From Spirochaetales bacterium (GTDB lineage Bacteria; Spirochaetota; Spirochaetia; SZUA-6; DRHE01), in NCBI GenBank assembly GCA_016930895.1, contig JAFGFV010000412.1, positions 1 to 21,585 of the forward strand: a stretch of DNA of 21,585 bases, given 5' to 3'. Of this stretch, positions 1-7,703 are shown piece by piece. The first letter of the stretch is position 1, and each line of letters begins with the position of its first letter. A program made the translations under genes and the position numbers. Under the pieces are notes generated by a model, which worked only from the letters and a program-made list of their open reading frames with translations, was not told the DNA's origin and did no database searches.

Positions 1-189
1 GATGTAGTCCTGGATCTTGACGAAGTTGAACTCGTCGTCGTTCATCTTGTGGGGCAGGAAGTCCCGGATGTTGCCGTGCAGGATGTACAGGTTGGCGGTC
101 TTGGAGCAGTACTTGTAGGCCAGCTCCTGCGCCCAGTTCGGCAGAATGCGAATGAATGGAAGGCTCTTGAGGATGAGTTGTTCCGCCAT
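1..189 (-). CDS. AAA-family ATPase-like protein, N-terminal part only (runs off left edge)
   Basis: An open frame of 63 codons starts with ATG at 189 and continues past the left edge without a stop. A purine-rich ribosome site (GGGAGGGG) sits just upstream and a strong promoter lies at 217-245, so the start is well supported. The visible residues include a segment reading LYILHGNIRDFL. It resembles the N-terminal region that precedes the ATPase core in some AAA proteins, such as Ycf46-like ATPases, where a 'GN..D' strand comes before the Walker A domain. No Walker motif is inside the window, so the family call rests on this short resemblance and is tentative. The gene reads away from the TPR gene at 262 on the same strand but has its own promoter in the gap. 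Confidence 0.45.
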   Translation of the reverse strand, partial: MAEQLILKSLPFIRILPNWAQELAYKYCSKTANLYILHGNIRDFLPHKMNDDEFNFVKIQDYI

Positions 190-216
190 TTCCCCTCCCA
201 GAGAACGACGCCTTAG

Positions 217-245
217 AGTATAGAGCATGACAGGACAGGCGTCAA
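217..245 (-). promoter_or_regulatory. sigma70-type promoter for the edge AAA gene
   Basis: On the minus strand the -35 TTGACG (245-240) and the -10 TATACT (222-217) are exactly 17 bases apart. The predicted start near 210 leaves a leader of about 20 bases that contains the GGGAGGGG ribosome site before ATG 189. This is one of the best-formed promoters in the window. It shows that the gene can be transcribed independently of its upstream neighbour. Confidence 0.75.
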
Positions 246-261
246 CTCGCTGGCGCCGCCC

Positions 262-3200
262 TCAGAGCAGCTTTCTGCGCTTGGCCTCCGCGAACAGACG
301 GGCGTTCCAGTAGTTGTTGTTGAGGTACCGCCAGCGCAGGGTGGAGTCCTCGATGCGGCTGGCCCGCTGCTGCAGCAGCTTGAGGGCCCGATTCAGCACG
401 GTCAGGCTGTCGTCCAGCTCGTCCTTGCGCACGTCCGGCAGGCTCGCGGCGTAGTAGAAGTTGTAGAGGCTCTGGTACGGGTCGGCGTCCGGCAGTCGCT
501 CGCCCCGGGTAATCGAGTACAGCTGTTCGATCCCCCGCTCGCCGCTGCCCTCCAGGGACCAGAGGTAGGCCTGCAGGGACTGGATCAGACGCCGGGACAT
601 GCTGTTCTCCCTGAGCAGCACCAGGCAGCGGCATTCCACGTCCCAGAAGCCGTCGGCCCACCCGGGCCGCACTCCCGGGAAGGCGTCCAGGACCTTGTTC
701 CGGGCCAAGGCCCGGTCGCAGTGGTCCAGGGCCCGCAGGTACTCCTCGCGGAACATCCGGGCCTCCGCCAGAAACAGGTGCCGCTCCCAGCTCTCCTCGC
801 CCTGCTCGAGCACCCCCAGAGCGGTGTCGGTGGACCCGAGATACGCGTGGCACCTGCCCAGCCAGCCGTAGAGCACCTGCCTGGCCGCCGGGAAATCGTA
901 CAGGGCTTCGGTGGCCAGGGCATGCTGGAACCCCTCGATTGCCTCGGGGTAGAAGCCGAACTCGAACAGCAGCCGGGAGCGCAGGAACTCCAGGAACAGC
1001 TGCCACTCCCGGCTCTTCAGGAAGCGAGCCCGGGCGAGCCCGCGATCCACCTCGCTCTGGGCCCTGGAGAGGTTACCCAACAGGAGCAGGGCCACCCCCT
1101 GCAGGGCCTTGCAGCTCACGTCCTCCACCTGCAGGGACCGCGTCGGGGACTGCTCCGCGATGGCGAAGTACTCCAGGGCCTCCTCGAACTTGCCCTCGGC
1201 CAGGAGAACGCCCCCCAGGTCCGCGGTTGCGGCCCGCTCCCCGGCGCTGTCGTCGCTGCCCTGGAACTGCAGGACGGCCTTCTTGATCCACTGGAGGCTC
1301 ATGCCCGCCTCGCCCCGTCCCAACAGGTACGCCGAGGTCTGCCGGAACAGCTCGCCCTTGACCGGTCGGACCTGGTAATCTCCGCCGCTGTCCATGGCCT
1401 TGAGGTACAGCGCCTCCGCCTGCCTGCGATCTCCGGTCAGGAGGCACAGCCGAAGGCGAACGGCCGTCAGCAGCATGCCCAGGTCCTTGCGGGCCTCCGG
1501 GTCCAGAGACGCGCCCAAGCGGACGTGCTTCGGGTCCAGGAACAGCCGCACCCCCGCGAAATCCAGCTCGTCCAGCTTCTGCTTGAGCAGGGCCGCCAAC
1601 ACCTCCAGGGCGGCCGCCGCCCGGCCGGTCTTGCTGAGCAGAAAGTAGAGAAGCACCCGGTGGGGGTACCTCCCGGCCCTCCACAGGCCGACCAGGTAGT
1701 CCACGAAGCGCTCCTCCAGGTCCTCCTCCTGCTCGAGCACCCGGCGGCGCAGGCGCTTGCGGAACTGCGGGAAGAGCGGGACCACGTGGTTGGACACGTG
1801 CACCAGCCCCTGCTCCGCCAGGAGGTCCAGAAAGCCGAAGATGTCGGTTTCCCCCATCTGCTGTTCCTTGAGGAAGGACACCAGCCCCCACAGGTCCAGG
1901 AGCCCGGACTGGAGATAGACGATGTACAGCAGCCGCTGGGAGGCGAAGGGCAGAGCGGAGGCGTTGTGCCACGCCAGGGTGAGGGGACCTTTGCGCACCA
2001 GGGGATCGAACCCCTCCCCCCGGGACCACTCGAAGCGCTCCTCCCCGCGGGCGATCACCCCGTCGCGCTCCAGGGAGCGCAAGAGGTGGGTCAGGGCCAG
2101 GGCCCGCCCCCGGGCGTGGCGGCGAAGCTCCTTGAGCTCCGCGGGGGGCAGCCTGAGGCCGGGGTAGAGCCGCCGGGCTAAGCCGGCGGACTCCTTGAGG
2201 CTCAAGACCCGCATCGGTATGCTGTGCACGGGCAGACCCCGCAGGGCCTCCGGCGGCTTGTCCGCGGAAGAGGCCAGCACCGGCACGAAGCTCGGACTGT
2301 TCCCGAAATCCCGTATCACCAGCGCCACGGACTCCAGGGTGGCTTCGACATACGTGTCTACGTCCTCGCAGATCCAGAGGGCGGGCAGCAGGTGCTCGTC
2401 CATCATGCGGAAGCAGGCGCTCAGGTACAGCTCGTAGGCCAGCAGAAAGTCCTTGCCAAGACGATCGGGACAGACCCCGCCCAGCTGCTCGGGGGTAAAC
2501 CCGCCGAGGGCCCGCAGGGTCTCCTCGGTCCCCGGCTGCCCCGGCTGCCCTGGCTCCCCTGGCTCCCCCGCCTCCGCCGCCGGCGCCCCGGCGCTTCGCT
2601 CCCGCCTGCGCACGGAGTCGGGCACTCCCCTGGGCCAGCGATACAGCAACCCCGGCGTGGCGTCTGCGGGCGCAGCACCCGCGGGCGCGGCGCCCGGGCC
2701 GGGCTTGAGTGAACGCAGCAGTCCTCCCGTGTCCCACCACACCGCAGTCTCCGCGGCCCCGAGGTACTGGGGGACCTTGTCGAGGAGGAAGGGATCGACG
2801 CTGTTCAGGAAAGGGTGGATCGCGGATCGCCGGCTGGACAGCGGGTACACCCGCGGCCCGCCAGGCAGCGAGCTCCCGGCAAACAGCCGCTGCTGCACGG
2901 CGTCCAGCACCAGGCGCCGTTCCACGGAGCTCTGGCCGTGGAGAAACAGCACCCGGACGGGTTCCGCGCTCCTGGCCTGGCTCAGGACCGCCCTGGCGAT
3001 CGTGCGAGGCAGGCGCCCCTGCTTCCACAGCTGGCCTCGAGCCTCGCGCGCCTGCTCGGGGAGGACCTTTCGAGGGACCCGCGTCAGGGTGCCGGCCTGC
3101 TCGCCATCCAGGAACCCCGACACCAGCGCCCAGCTTCCTGGATCGAACCAGAGCTCTTCATCCTCCTCGACGCTCATGAGCAGGCGCTCCAGGCGTTGGA

Positions 3201-3501
3201 CCACCGCCAGCCCCCCGCCCTCCCCCTGCTCCACCGCCATGAGCAGGTTGAACCCGTACAGCTCCTCCCGGCGCGCAGCCAGGGCCTGGTAGAGCGCAAA
3301 GGCGAACTCCACGGCTCTCCACGGGTCCAAGCCGTGCTCGCTGCCGAGCTGGAAGAGGGACTTGCCCTCCCGCTCGGAGCTCCGGAGGTAGTCGTAGCTC
3401 CCCGCCAGCCGAGCGATCTCCCCCTCGAGCGCCTCCAGCAGCGGCTGACTGATCCGCGAGAGCTGCTTGTAGTGAGCGACGGTCGCCAGGAGATAGACCA
3501 T
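262..3501 (-). CDS. Large protein with degenerate STAND/AAA-like NTPase core and C-terminal TPR-like repeats
   Basis: About 1079 residues, cytosolic by appearance. Residues 187-195 (LHGQSSVER) occupy the place of a Walker A loop but lack the GK[ST] signature. A hydrophobic strand ending in acidic residues at 375-382 (LWICEDVD) looks like a Walker B motif. This layout matches STAND/AAA_16-type regulators, where such a core is followed by helical repeats. The C-terminal half is rich in paired helices typical of TPRs (for example GKFEEALEYFAIAE). A Pro/Gly/Ala-rich linker, partly collagen-like, lies between the two ATPase motifs. I chose ATG 3501 because a promoter ends just before it. The frame is open up to GTG 3579, but that codon has no ribosome site. 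The role is unknown; a scaffold or signalling regulator that does not hydrolyse ATP is possible. The gene ends 73 bases before the AAA gene start. Confidence 0.7.
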   Translation of the reverse strand: MVYLLATVAHYKQLSRISQPLLEALEGEIARLAGSYDYLRSSEREGKSLFQLGSEHGLDPWRAVEFAFALYQALAARREELYGFNLLMAVEQGEGGGLAVVQRLERLLMSVEEDEELWFDPGSWALVSGFLDGEQAGTLTRVPRKVLPEQAREARGQLWKQGRLPRTIARAVLSQARSAEPVRVLFLHGQSSVERRLVLDAVQQRLFAGSSLPGGPRVYPLSSRRSAIHPFLNSVDPFLLDKVPQYLGAAETAVWWDTGGLLRSLKPGPGAAPAGAAPADATPGLLYRWPRGVPDSVRRRERSAGAPAAEAGEPGEPGQPGQPGTEETLRALGGFTPEQLGGVCPDRLGKDFLLAYELYLSACFRMMDEHLLPALWICEDVDTYVEATLESVALVIRDFGNSPSFVPVLASSADKPPEALRGLPVHSIPMRVLSLKESAGLARRLYPGLRLPPAELKELRRHARGRALALTHLLRSLERDGVIARGEERFEWSRGEGFDPLVRKGPLTLAWHNASALPFASQRLLYIVYLQSGLLDLWGLVSFLKEQQMGETDIFGFLDLLAEQGLVHVSNHVVPLFPQFRKRLRRRVLEQEEDLEERFVDYLVGLWRAGRYPHRVLLYFLLSKTGRAAAALEVLAALLKQKLDELDFAGVRLFLDPKHVRLGASLDPEARKDLGMLLTAVRLRLCLLTGDRRQAEALYLKAMDSGGDYQVRPVKGELFRQTSAYLLGRGEAGMSLQWIKKAVLQFQGSDDSAGERAATADLGGVLLAEGKFEEALEYFAIAEQSPTRSLQVEDVSCKALQGVALLLLGNLSRAQSEVDRGLARARFLKSREWQLFLEFLRSRLLFEFGFYPEAIEGFQHALATEALYDFPAARQVLYGWLGRCHAYLGSTDTALGVLEQGEESWERHLFLAEARMFREEYLRALDHCDRALARNKVLDAFPGVRPGWADGFWDVECRCLVLLRENSMSRRLIQSLQAYLWSLEGSGERGIEQLYSITRGERLPDADPYQSLYNFYYAASLPDVRKDELDDSLTVLNRALKLLQQRASRIEDSTLRWRYLNNNYWNARLFAEAKRRKLL
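2534..2569. repeat. Four tandem 9-bp units encoding collagen-like G-x-y repeats
   Basis: Four consecutive 9-bp units (GGCTGCCCC, GGCTGCCCT, GGCTCCCCT, GGCTCCCCC) lie in the linker of the large TPR protein. On the coding strand they give Gly-Glu/Gln-Pro triplets (GEPGEPGQPGQPG). Each unit is a multiple of three, so copy-number change would keep the frame. The repeat probably forms an extended flexible spacer. Confidence 0.8.
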
Positions 3502-3507
3502 CACGCT

Positions 3508-3536
3508 ATTAAACACCACAAACCCGAGTTGTTCAA
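3508..3536 (-). promoter_or_regulatory. Promoter for the large TPR gene; predicted leaderless start
   Basis: On the minus strand TTGAAC (3536-3531) and TTTAAT (3513-3508) are 17 bases apart. Counting seven bases from the end of the -10 places the transcription start at 3501, the A of the chosen ATG. No ribosome site precedes that ATG. This supports the start codon and suggests a leaderless mRNA. Confidence 0.55.
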
Positions 3537-3603
3537 AGGAAAAACCACAGGCCAGGGGAAGGGAGCGACGGGAACGCACTGGCGGGAAGGAGGACGGCGG
3601 GAA

Positions 3604-3618
3604 GGGCCGGAGCGGCCC
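3604..3618 (-). terminator. Possible hairpin terminator after the nitroreductase gene
   Basis: A perfect 6-bp GC stem (GGGCCG/CGGCCC) with a 3-base loop begins 8 bases after the nitroreductase stop. No clear U-tract follows on the minus strand (only TTCCC), so intrinsic termination would be weak. The position favours a terminator between this gene and the next promoter. Confidence 0.4.
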
Positions 3619-3625
3619 GCCAGGC

Positions 3626-4135
3626 TCACCAGTGGTCGTAGGCGACGATCCGGCGCAGCGGCTTCCTCGGGGTCGGCTCGGGGATCTGCTCGGGATACCC
3701 GATGAGCAGCAGAAGCACGACCCGCATGGAGTACGGCACCGTGATCAGGTCCCTGACCATCTGCTCGTCGAAGGTGGTGTGGCAGCAGGTGCCCAGCCCT
3801 TCGGCCTCCGCCTGGAGGAGCATGAAGCTCGCGGCAAAGGCCAGATCGATCGGGTAGGACAGCTGGCCGTTGGGCATGATGTACTCGATGTTGGTGGTGC
3901 ACAGGGCTACGATCACCGGCGCCTCGCCGACCTTCTCGTCCCCGAAGGCCGCCTCTCTGACCTTCTGTCGAAGGGACTCCTTCTGGATCACCACGAAGCG
4001 CCACTCCTGGCGGTTCTTGGCGGAGGGGGCGAGACGGCCTGCTTCGAGCACGCTGTCGAGCTTGCTCTTCTCCACCGGCGCAGGCTTGAAGCGCACGATG
4101 CTCCGCCGGTTCTGGATGATGGGCAACAGGGCCAT
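3626..4135 (-). CDS. Nitroreductase-family flavoprotein
   Basis: 169 residues, the usual size for the short FMN-dependent nitroreductase family. The N-terminal signature (RRSIVRFKPAPV, then LAPSAKNRQEW) is the typical FMN-phosphate-binding start of the family. The middle part (GLGTCCHTTF) and a C-terminal LLIGYPEQ strand also fit. Members reduce nitro compounds, quinones or flavins with NAD(P)H; the substrate cannot be told from sequence. I chose ATG 4135 because the family begins a few residues before the RRS motif and a promoter ends 13 bases upstream. The open frame continues upstream to 4216, but that stretch overlaps the promoter. It is a single-gene unit, divergent from the M28-like gene. 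Confidence 0.85.
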   Translation of the reverse strand: MALLPIIQNRRSIVRFKPAPVEKSKLDSVLEAGRLAPSAKNRQEWRFVVIQKESLRQKVREAAFGDEKVGEAPVIVALCTTNIEYIMPNGQLSYPIDLAFAASFMLLQAEAEGLGTCCHTTFDEQMVRDLITVPYSMRVVLLLLIGYPEQIPEPTPRKPLRRIVAYDHW

Positions 4136-4147
4136 GACGTCTAGGCC

Positions 4148-4176
4148 ATGATAAGGGATCGCCTTTCGTATTGCAA
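4148..4176 (-). promoter_or_regulatory. Promoter for the nitroreductase gene
   Basis: On the minus strand TTGCAA (4176-4171) and TATCAT (4153-4148) are exactly 17 bases apart. The predicted start lies near 4141, only about 6 bases before ATG 4135, and there is no ribosome site. The -35 hexamer is a palindrome and is shared with the plus-strand promoter. Confidence 0.6.
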
Positions 4177-4199
4177 TGGTTTTTTTGCGGCGGTATGCT
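4171..4199 (+). promoter_or_regulatory. Candidate promoter for the M28-like gene, sharing its -35 with the opposite promoter
   Basis: The same TTGCAA at 4171-4176 reads identically on both strands. On the plus strand it is followed by a 17-base spacer and TATGCT at 4194-4199. The predicted start near 4206 is about 4 bases before ATG 4210. This would leave the purine-rich GGAGGG (4200-4205) outside the mRNA. Either the transcript is near-leaderless or another promoter further upstream provides that ribosome site. Confidence 0.4.
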
Positions 4200-4209
4200 G
4201 GAGGGCGGG

Positions 4210-6477
4210 ATGCCAACGAGAACCGCCGCGGTCCTGGCCGCGCTGCTGACCTGCCTGACCGTCGCGCTGCACGCCCAGTCTCCTCTGCCCCCCGATGCCC
4301 GAGGGATCCTGGCGGACCGCGACCGCATCCGGGCCCTCCATCCCCGGATCGAAGGCTCCGCGTCCGAGCTCCAGCTGCTGGAGCTCGTGGAGGCGCGCCT
4401 GGCGGACCTCCGGGTGCCGTACAGCCGCTTCGGGTTCCGCGAGTCCGATCTCACCCATTCCTTTTCCACCTGCCTGGAGGCGAACCTTCCCGGCCTGCTC
4501 CCCGACACCCTGGTGCTGGTCGCGCCCCTGAACCACCCCCCCGAGGCCTCGCCCGAGCAGGACGGGTCGATCAACACCGCGCTGGCCCTGGCGATTCTGG
4601 AGCGCTACTCCCGGGAGCCCCCGCCGCTGTCCCTGAAGGTGCTCTTCCTCGGAGCCGAATACGGCGGCGACCCCATCCTGGACTCCCCCGAGGCCGAAGC
4701 CGCGGAAAGCGACGCGGGCGAAGAGGACGACTACCCCAAGGGAAGCCGGCTGTTCCTCCGGGACTTCTACCCGGAGCACCGGGCCATGGTGCTGTACCTG
4801 AACCTCGAACGCATCCCATCACGGCTGCAGCTCAGGGCCGGGGGCAGAGGCATCGAGAGCCCGTACTGGCTCATCGACCGCCTGACCACATCCCTGAACG
4901 CCACGGACATCTTCTTCCTGGTGCGGGGCAACGAGAACCAGATCTTCCGGGTCGGGCTGACCTCGGAGCGGACGATCATCGAACCGTACCTGGACGCAGG
5001 GTACCCGGCGGCGAGCCTGGAAGGGGAATATGCGGCGCTCTCGCCCCTCGAGCAGGAGAACTGGGTGTTTGCCTTCAACCTGTTCTTTGCTTCGTTCCTG
5101 GAGGGTTTTCGGGACGGAATCCCCGAGACCTGGGACCACCACTACCTGTTCTTCCAGGCCCGAGGCTTCTACCTGAGCATCTCGGAGAAGACCTACGTGA
5201 TCATCCTGATCGCGGTGCTGGCCGGAATCCTGCTGTACGGCTTGATCTTTACGCGCCGGCTCCGCAAGTACCTGCGCGTCCTGCTGCGGAGCTTCTGGGC
5301 CCTGCCGACCATGCTGGCGTTCATCTTCGTGCTCCTGTTTCTGGCCAGCTGGGCCATCGAGGCAGTCCTGGCCCTCCGCAACATGCCGAGCCTGTGGGAG
5401 GAGCTGCCGCTGCTGTTTCTGGCCTTCAAGATCACCCTCCCGTTGTTGGTCCTGTTCATCCTTCTGAATTTCCTGCATCGCCTGCCGATCCCGCGAAGGG
5501 GGAGCTTCTACTCGGCGGCCGCGCTGCTGTTCCTGCTGGTGGACATCATCGTGCTGGCGATCATCAACATATCCTTCACCTACTATTTCCTGTGGGCCTT
5601 CGCCTTCGCCCTGCTGTTCTCGGCTGCCTCGAACAGGGTCCTCAAGGTGCTTCTGTTCCTGGCGGCTCCCTACTGGATCGTCAAGACGGTGTTCGAGCTG
5701 TTCACCCTGCCGCGGCTGGAGTTCTGCCAGGTCCTGCTGCTGTCGAAAGTGAGCGGAAACCTGCTGATCGCGGTGGTCCTGCTGCCCTTCGTGCTTATGT
5801 TCATCCGCCTGCGCCTGATCTTTCCGCCGCTGCACATCGTCACCGACCGGGCGCGCCGCAACGCGACCGCGGCGCTGTTCGTGGTCGTGACGGGGGGATT
5901 GCTGTCGGTCTTCTTCCTGTACTCCCCGTATGCGGGCGGGCGCCCGCAGCCGGTGACGGCCCACTACCGGATCGACGCTGACTCGGGGGAGAATCGCCTC
6001 GACCTGTCCAGCCCGGCGCCGCTGGGCTCGGTTCGGGTGCGCAACGCGCAGGAGTCCACGGTGGTGAGCACCCAGGCGCGCCGGATCGAGATCCCGTTGC
6101 CGGCGACCGAGGAGCTCCTCGAGACCCGCACCAGCTCGGTGGGGTTCCTCGACCGCAAGAACGTGAGCCTGACGCTCCTGCCGGCGGGGCGGCCGTACCG
6201 GGTGTACCTGCGCATCTCCTCGGCCGATGAGTTCACTCTGTTCGACGCCAACTTCCCGTACCTGCGCGGGCCTGCAGGCACGCAGTACGAGATCCTGATC
6301 GGGGCGAACCCGCCGGTTCCCCTGCCCGTGGAGCTCACCGTGCCGCGGGACCGGGATTTTCGGGTGGAGATCCGCATGGACTACCTGACCCCCCCCACCG
6401 CGTATGCCGTGAGCGGGGAAAACATCGACGTGCGCAGCCGGTTGACCTACCGTCGGGTCCTGGCGGTCAGGACCTGA
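4210..6477 (+). CDS. Secreted M28-peptidase-like domain fused to about eight membrane segments
   Basis: 755 residues. A signal peptide (MPTRTAAVLAALLTCLTVALHA) leads into an exported domain of about 300 residues resembling M28 aminopeptidases. It has a strand ending in N108-H109, then D118 followed by a helix (NTALALAILERY), then a strand ending GAEYGG (E150), then YLNLER. True M28 enzymes carry a paired EE, a later Asp and a final DH motif. These are missing here, so activity is doubtful. From about residue 325 there are roughly eight hydrophobic helices (starting TYVIILIAVLAGILLYG), then a beta-rich C-terminal region of ~170 residues, probably extracytoplasmic. The overall plan recalls ERMP1-like membrane M28 proteins. 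ATG 4210 has GGAGGG just upstream; ATG 4195 is an in-frame alternative. dinB follows after 19 bases, probably in the same transcript. Confidence 0.7.
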   Translation: MPTRTAAVLAALLTCLTVALHAQSPLPPDARGILADRDRIRALHPRIEGSASELQLLELVEARLADLRVPYSRFGFRESDLTHSFSTCLEANLPGLLPDTLVLVAPLNHPPEASPEQDGSINTALALAILERYSREPPPLSLKVLFLGAEYGGDPILDSPEAEAAESDAGEEDDYPKGSRLFLRDFYPEHRAMVLYLNLERIPSRLQLRAGGRGIESPYWLIDRLTTSLNATDIFFLVRGNENQIFRVGLTSERTIIEPYLDAGYPAASLEGEYAALSPLEQENWVFAFNLFFASFLEGFRDGIPETWDHHYLFFQARGFYLSISEKTYVIILIAVLAGILLYGLIFTRRLRKYLRVLLRSFWALPTMLAFIFVLLFLASWAIEAVLALRNMPSLWEELPLLFLAFKITLPLLVLFILLNFLHRLPIPRRGSFYSAAALLFLLVDIIVLAIINISFTYYFLWAFAFALLFSAASNRVLKVLLFLAAPYWIVKTVFELFTLPRLEFCQVLLLSKVSGNLLIAVVLLPFVLMFIRLRLIFPPLHIVTDRARRNATAALFVVVTGGLLSVFFLYSPYAGGRPQPVTAHYRIDADSGENRLDLSSPAPLGSVRVRNAQESTVVSTQARRIEIPLPATEELLETRTSSVGFLDRKNVSLTLLPAGRPYRVYLRISSADEFTLFDANFPYLRGPAGTQYEILIGANPPVPLPVELTVPRDRDFRVEIRMDYLTPPTAYAVSGENIDVRSRLTYRRVLAVRT

Positions 6478-6496
6478 GCCGCTCCCGGCGAGCGCG

Positions 6497-7690
6497 ATGA
6501 AGCTCTTCTTCCACGTAGACCTGGACGCCTTCTACGCCTCCGTGGAGGTCCTGGACGATCCCGCCCTCCAGGGCCGGCCGGTCATCGTCGGGGCGCGGCC
6601 GGGGCACCGCGGGGTGGTGTCCTCCTGCTCGTACGAGGCCCGGCGCTTCGGCGTGCGCTCGGCCATGCCCATCTCCCAGGCCCAGCGCCGCTGTCCCGAT
6701 GCCGTGTTTCTGCCGGTGCGCATGCGCCGGTACCTGGCCGAATCCGAGGCCGTGATGGGCATCCTGGGCGGTTATACTCCGGAGCTCCAGCAGATCTCGA
6801 TCGACGAGGCCTTCATGGACATGACCGGCACCCGGCGGCTGTTCGGGCCGCCGCAGGAGGCAGGCCGCAGGGTCAAGGAGGACGTGCGGCGCTCGACGGG
6901 CCTGACCCTGTCCATCGGGATCGCCCCCAACCGGTACCTGGCCAAGCTGGCCTCCGAGCGCTCCAAGCCCGACGGACTGCTGGAGGTGCGGCCGGGGGAG
7001 GAGGTCCCCTTTCTCGACGGCCTGGAGCTCGAGGACCTGTGGGGGGTGGGCGCGCGCACCCTGGCGCGGCTGCGGGAGCTCGGCTTGGGCTCCGTCGGCG
7101 AGGTGCGAGCGCTGTCGGAGCAGGCCCTGTGCGCCAGGATGGGGGACGCCGGCGGGCGGTACCTGTCCCGGGCGGTGCGGGGTCTGGACCCCGGGATCCA
7201 CCCCGGCAGCCCGAAGAGCCGCTCGGCCAGCAGCGAGGTCACCTTCGAGGAGGACGTGGACAGCATCCAGGTCCTGCAGCGGGTGCTCCTCGAGCTGGCC
7301 CAGGAGCTCATGCAGCGGCTGATTCGCGAAAAACTCAGGTCCGACACGGTGGTGCTCAAGCTGCGCTACTTCGACTTCACGACCACCACGGCCCAGCGGA
7401 AGCTCGGCCACTGGATCGCCTCCTCCGAGGAGATGCTCCAGACCGCGCTCCGGCTGCTGCGGGAGCGGTGGGACGCCGCCACGCCGGTGCGGCTGATCGG
7501 CATCGGGGCGGCCGACCTGGTCCCGCCGGGGGAGGTCCAGGGCGAGCTGTTCGAGGACTCCTCCGACAAGCGGCGCAAGGTCGAGGAAGCGGTGACCGCC
7601 CTGAAGGAGAGCATGGCGGGCGTCAAGATCACCCGGGCGAGCCTGCTGGAGGGGGGCCGCTCGCGCAGCGGCGAAGACCCGCGAACTTAG
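6497..7690 (+). CDS. dinB: DNA polymerase IV (Y-family translesion polymerase)
   Basis: 397 residues. The catalytic carboxylates are all present: D8 in HVDLDAFY, and D103/E104 in SIDEAF, at the same positions as in E. coli DinB. Y13 fills the steric-gate position. The thumb helix-hairpin-helix (DLWGVGARTLARL) and the little-finger domain follow. Near the C-terminus QGELF (348-352) fits the pentapeptide that binds the beta sliding clamp, with a charged tail of 45 residues after it. The enzyme copies past damaged bases with low fidelity in the cytoplasm. No LexA-type operator was recognised upstream, and the ribosome site is weak. The gene lies 19 bases after the M28-like gene, so it may be co-transcribed with it. 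It converges with the TPR gene, with a 13-base gap. Confidence 0.95.
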   Translation: MKLFFHVDLDAFYASVEVLDDPALQGRPVIVGARPGHRGVVSSCSYEARRFGVRSAMPISQAQRRCPDAVFLPVRMRRYLAESEAVMGILGGYTPELQQISIDEAFMDMTGTRRLFGPPQEAGRRVKEDVRRSTGLTLSIGIAPNRYLAKLASERSKPDGLLEVRPGEEVPFLDGLELEDLWGVGARTLARLRELGLGSVGEVRALSEQALCARMGDAGGRYLSRAVRGLDPGIHPGSPKSRSASSEVTFEEDVDSIQVLQRVLLELAQELMQRLIREKLRSDTVVLKLRYFDFTTTTAQRKLGHWIASSEEMLQTALRLLRERWDAATPVRLIGIGAADLVPPGEVQGELFEDSSDKRRKVEEAVTALKESMAGVKITRASLLEGGRSRSGEDPRT

Positions 7691-7703
7691 AGTCGCGCCG
7701 CCT

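Noticed and set aside
721..3028. Several open frames of 150-650 codons opposite or within the large TPR gene
   Set aside because: Their composition is Arg/Ala/Gly/Pro-rich and lacks motifs, while the 262-3501 frame has clear TPR-like and NTPase-like patterns and a promoter.
3502..3579. Longer start (GTG 3579) for the large TPR gene
   Set aside because: No ribosome site precedes it, and the extension covers a good promoter that ends at ATG 3501.
6478..6500. LexA/SOS operator before dinB
   Set aside because: The 19-base gap after the M28-like gene shows no operator-like inverted repeat, and the gene appears to depend on upstream transcription.
7656..7672. Hairpin GCCGCT/AGCGGC near the end of dinB as a terminator
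   Set aside because: It lies inside the coding region 16 bases before the stop, with a 6-bp stem and no U-tract; such stems are common in GC-rich DNA.
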